Positions 4,882 through 5,328 of a DNA stretch of 5,328 nucleotides are shown piece by piece. Below the pieces are notes generated by a model that was not told where the DNA came from, did not search any database, and was given only the letters and a program-made list of their open reading frames with translations. A program made the translations under genes and the position numbers. The number at the start of each line of letters is the position of its first letter. Positions within the stretch are counted from its first letter, which is position 1. The stretch is from NCBI GenBank assembly GCA_964581465.1, contig CAZOOP010000076.1:1-5328 (forward strand), given 5' to 3'. Origin of the DNA: WJMB01 sp964581465. GTDB taxonomy: Bacteria > RBG-13-66-14.

Positions 4882-5328
4882 TTACCCAGCAACGGCGGGG
4901 TTAAGGAACCAGTTCCACGTCCCGCCCTGCATTGTGCCGCCGAGGTTCCGCTTGCTTGTGTAGGAAGGCCCCGTGGGACTGGATCTCGGCGGGCCGCCGG
5001 GAATCGAGTTTAAGGTAAGGGATTATCACTCGCACCTGAACCGACTCATCCAGCTAATAGACTGTCATTGGTTGCTTTATAGTTCACACTCGCCGCCATT
5101 GTCATCCCTCTGCATTGTCGTACCAATGCATGGTGGCACGAGATCCGGCCTTGCATTGAGTTCCGCTGGAAGCCCGAGGCTGTTGGTTCCAATCAGGTTT
5201 CAACCAGACTGTGAGTAAGTGACCCGCTGATGACCCTCCATTGCTCGCTTTAGCAGCATAGACCGTTGTTCGGCTTCGCTGGTTGACCACACGCTGCGGG
5301 TGGTTACCAACCCCTCGTCTCAGGGCGT
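4882..5328. other. Right-edge region of unknown nature, no convincing gene
   Basis: Neither strand has a long frame with a good start. A minus-strand frame is open from the window edge to a stop at 5102, and another from 5022 to a stop at 4882; both look untypical of a protein family. Base composition is less GC-rich than in the dGTPase gene. Features that suggest structure rather than coding are an 11-bp inverted repeat with one wobble pair (4909-4919 with 4972-4982), GGAAC-CA-GTTCC (4905-4916), a 7-bp stem TGCATTG/CAATGCA (5111-5117, 5124-5130), and further GCATTG copies near 4929 and 5152. A structured RNA, a decayed mobile element or the edge of a group II intron are possible but unproven. 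Confidence 0.35.

Noticed and set aside
4882..5022. Minus-strand open stretch including NLGGTMQGGTWNWFLNPAVAG
   Set aside because: It looks somewhat protein-like, but a stop precedes it at 5023-5025, it has no early start codon, and it contains the 11-bp inverted repeat. It is left as part of the unassigned region.

Overview
The window comes from a high-GC bacterium. The coding density, Shine-Dalgarno sites and promoter-like -10 boxes are bacterial, and there is no sign of phage or plasmid functions. The lineage cannot be fixed from this sequence. A secreted-protein family sharing a C-terminal WGAIK motif would suit an uncultured candidate-phylum bacterium, but that is only a guess. All five recognisable genes lie on the minus strand.

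From right to left in the direction of transcription: positions 4631-5328 hold no convincing gene, but are rich in inverted repeats. Next is an HD-domain deoxynucleotide triphosphohydrolase (dGTPase-like, 3506-4630). It is followed by three consecutive genes for small secreted proteins of one family (2688-3293, 1900-2514, 1085-1732). Last is a two-helix, ion-channel-like membrane protein with an N-terminal helical region (202-978). Positions 1-201 are lower in GC and hold no supportable gene.

The three secreted paralogues look like independent units. Each has a signal peptide, its own ribosome binding site and a candidate promoter just upstream. The two right-hand copies also end in a GC-rich hairpin of the form AACCGG...CCGGTT. 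A related hairpin follows the dGTPase gene. The 3' end plus terminator of the two right-hand paralogues is about 85% identical over 79 bp, although the proteins are only moderately similar. That points to tandem duplication followed by local conversion or selection.

The most unusual points are five. The secreted family is unassigned and carries a conserved C-terminal motif. A run of nine C lies in the signal-peptide codons of the middle paralogue. A 19-bp tandem duplication carries an SD-like sequence in the leader of the right-hand paralogue. The channel-like protein has lost the canonical GYGD filter. The region upstream of the dGTPase gene is structured and has no gene. No tRNA, rRNA, CRISPR array or intact mobile element was seen.
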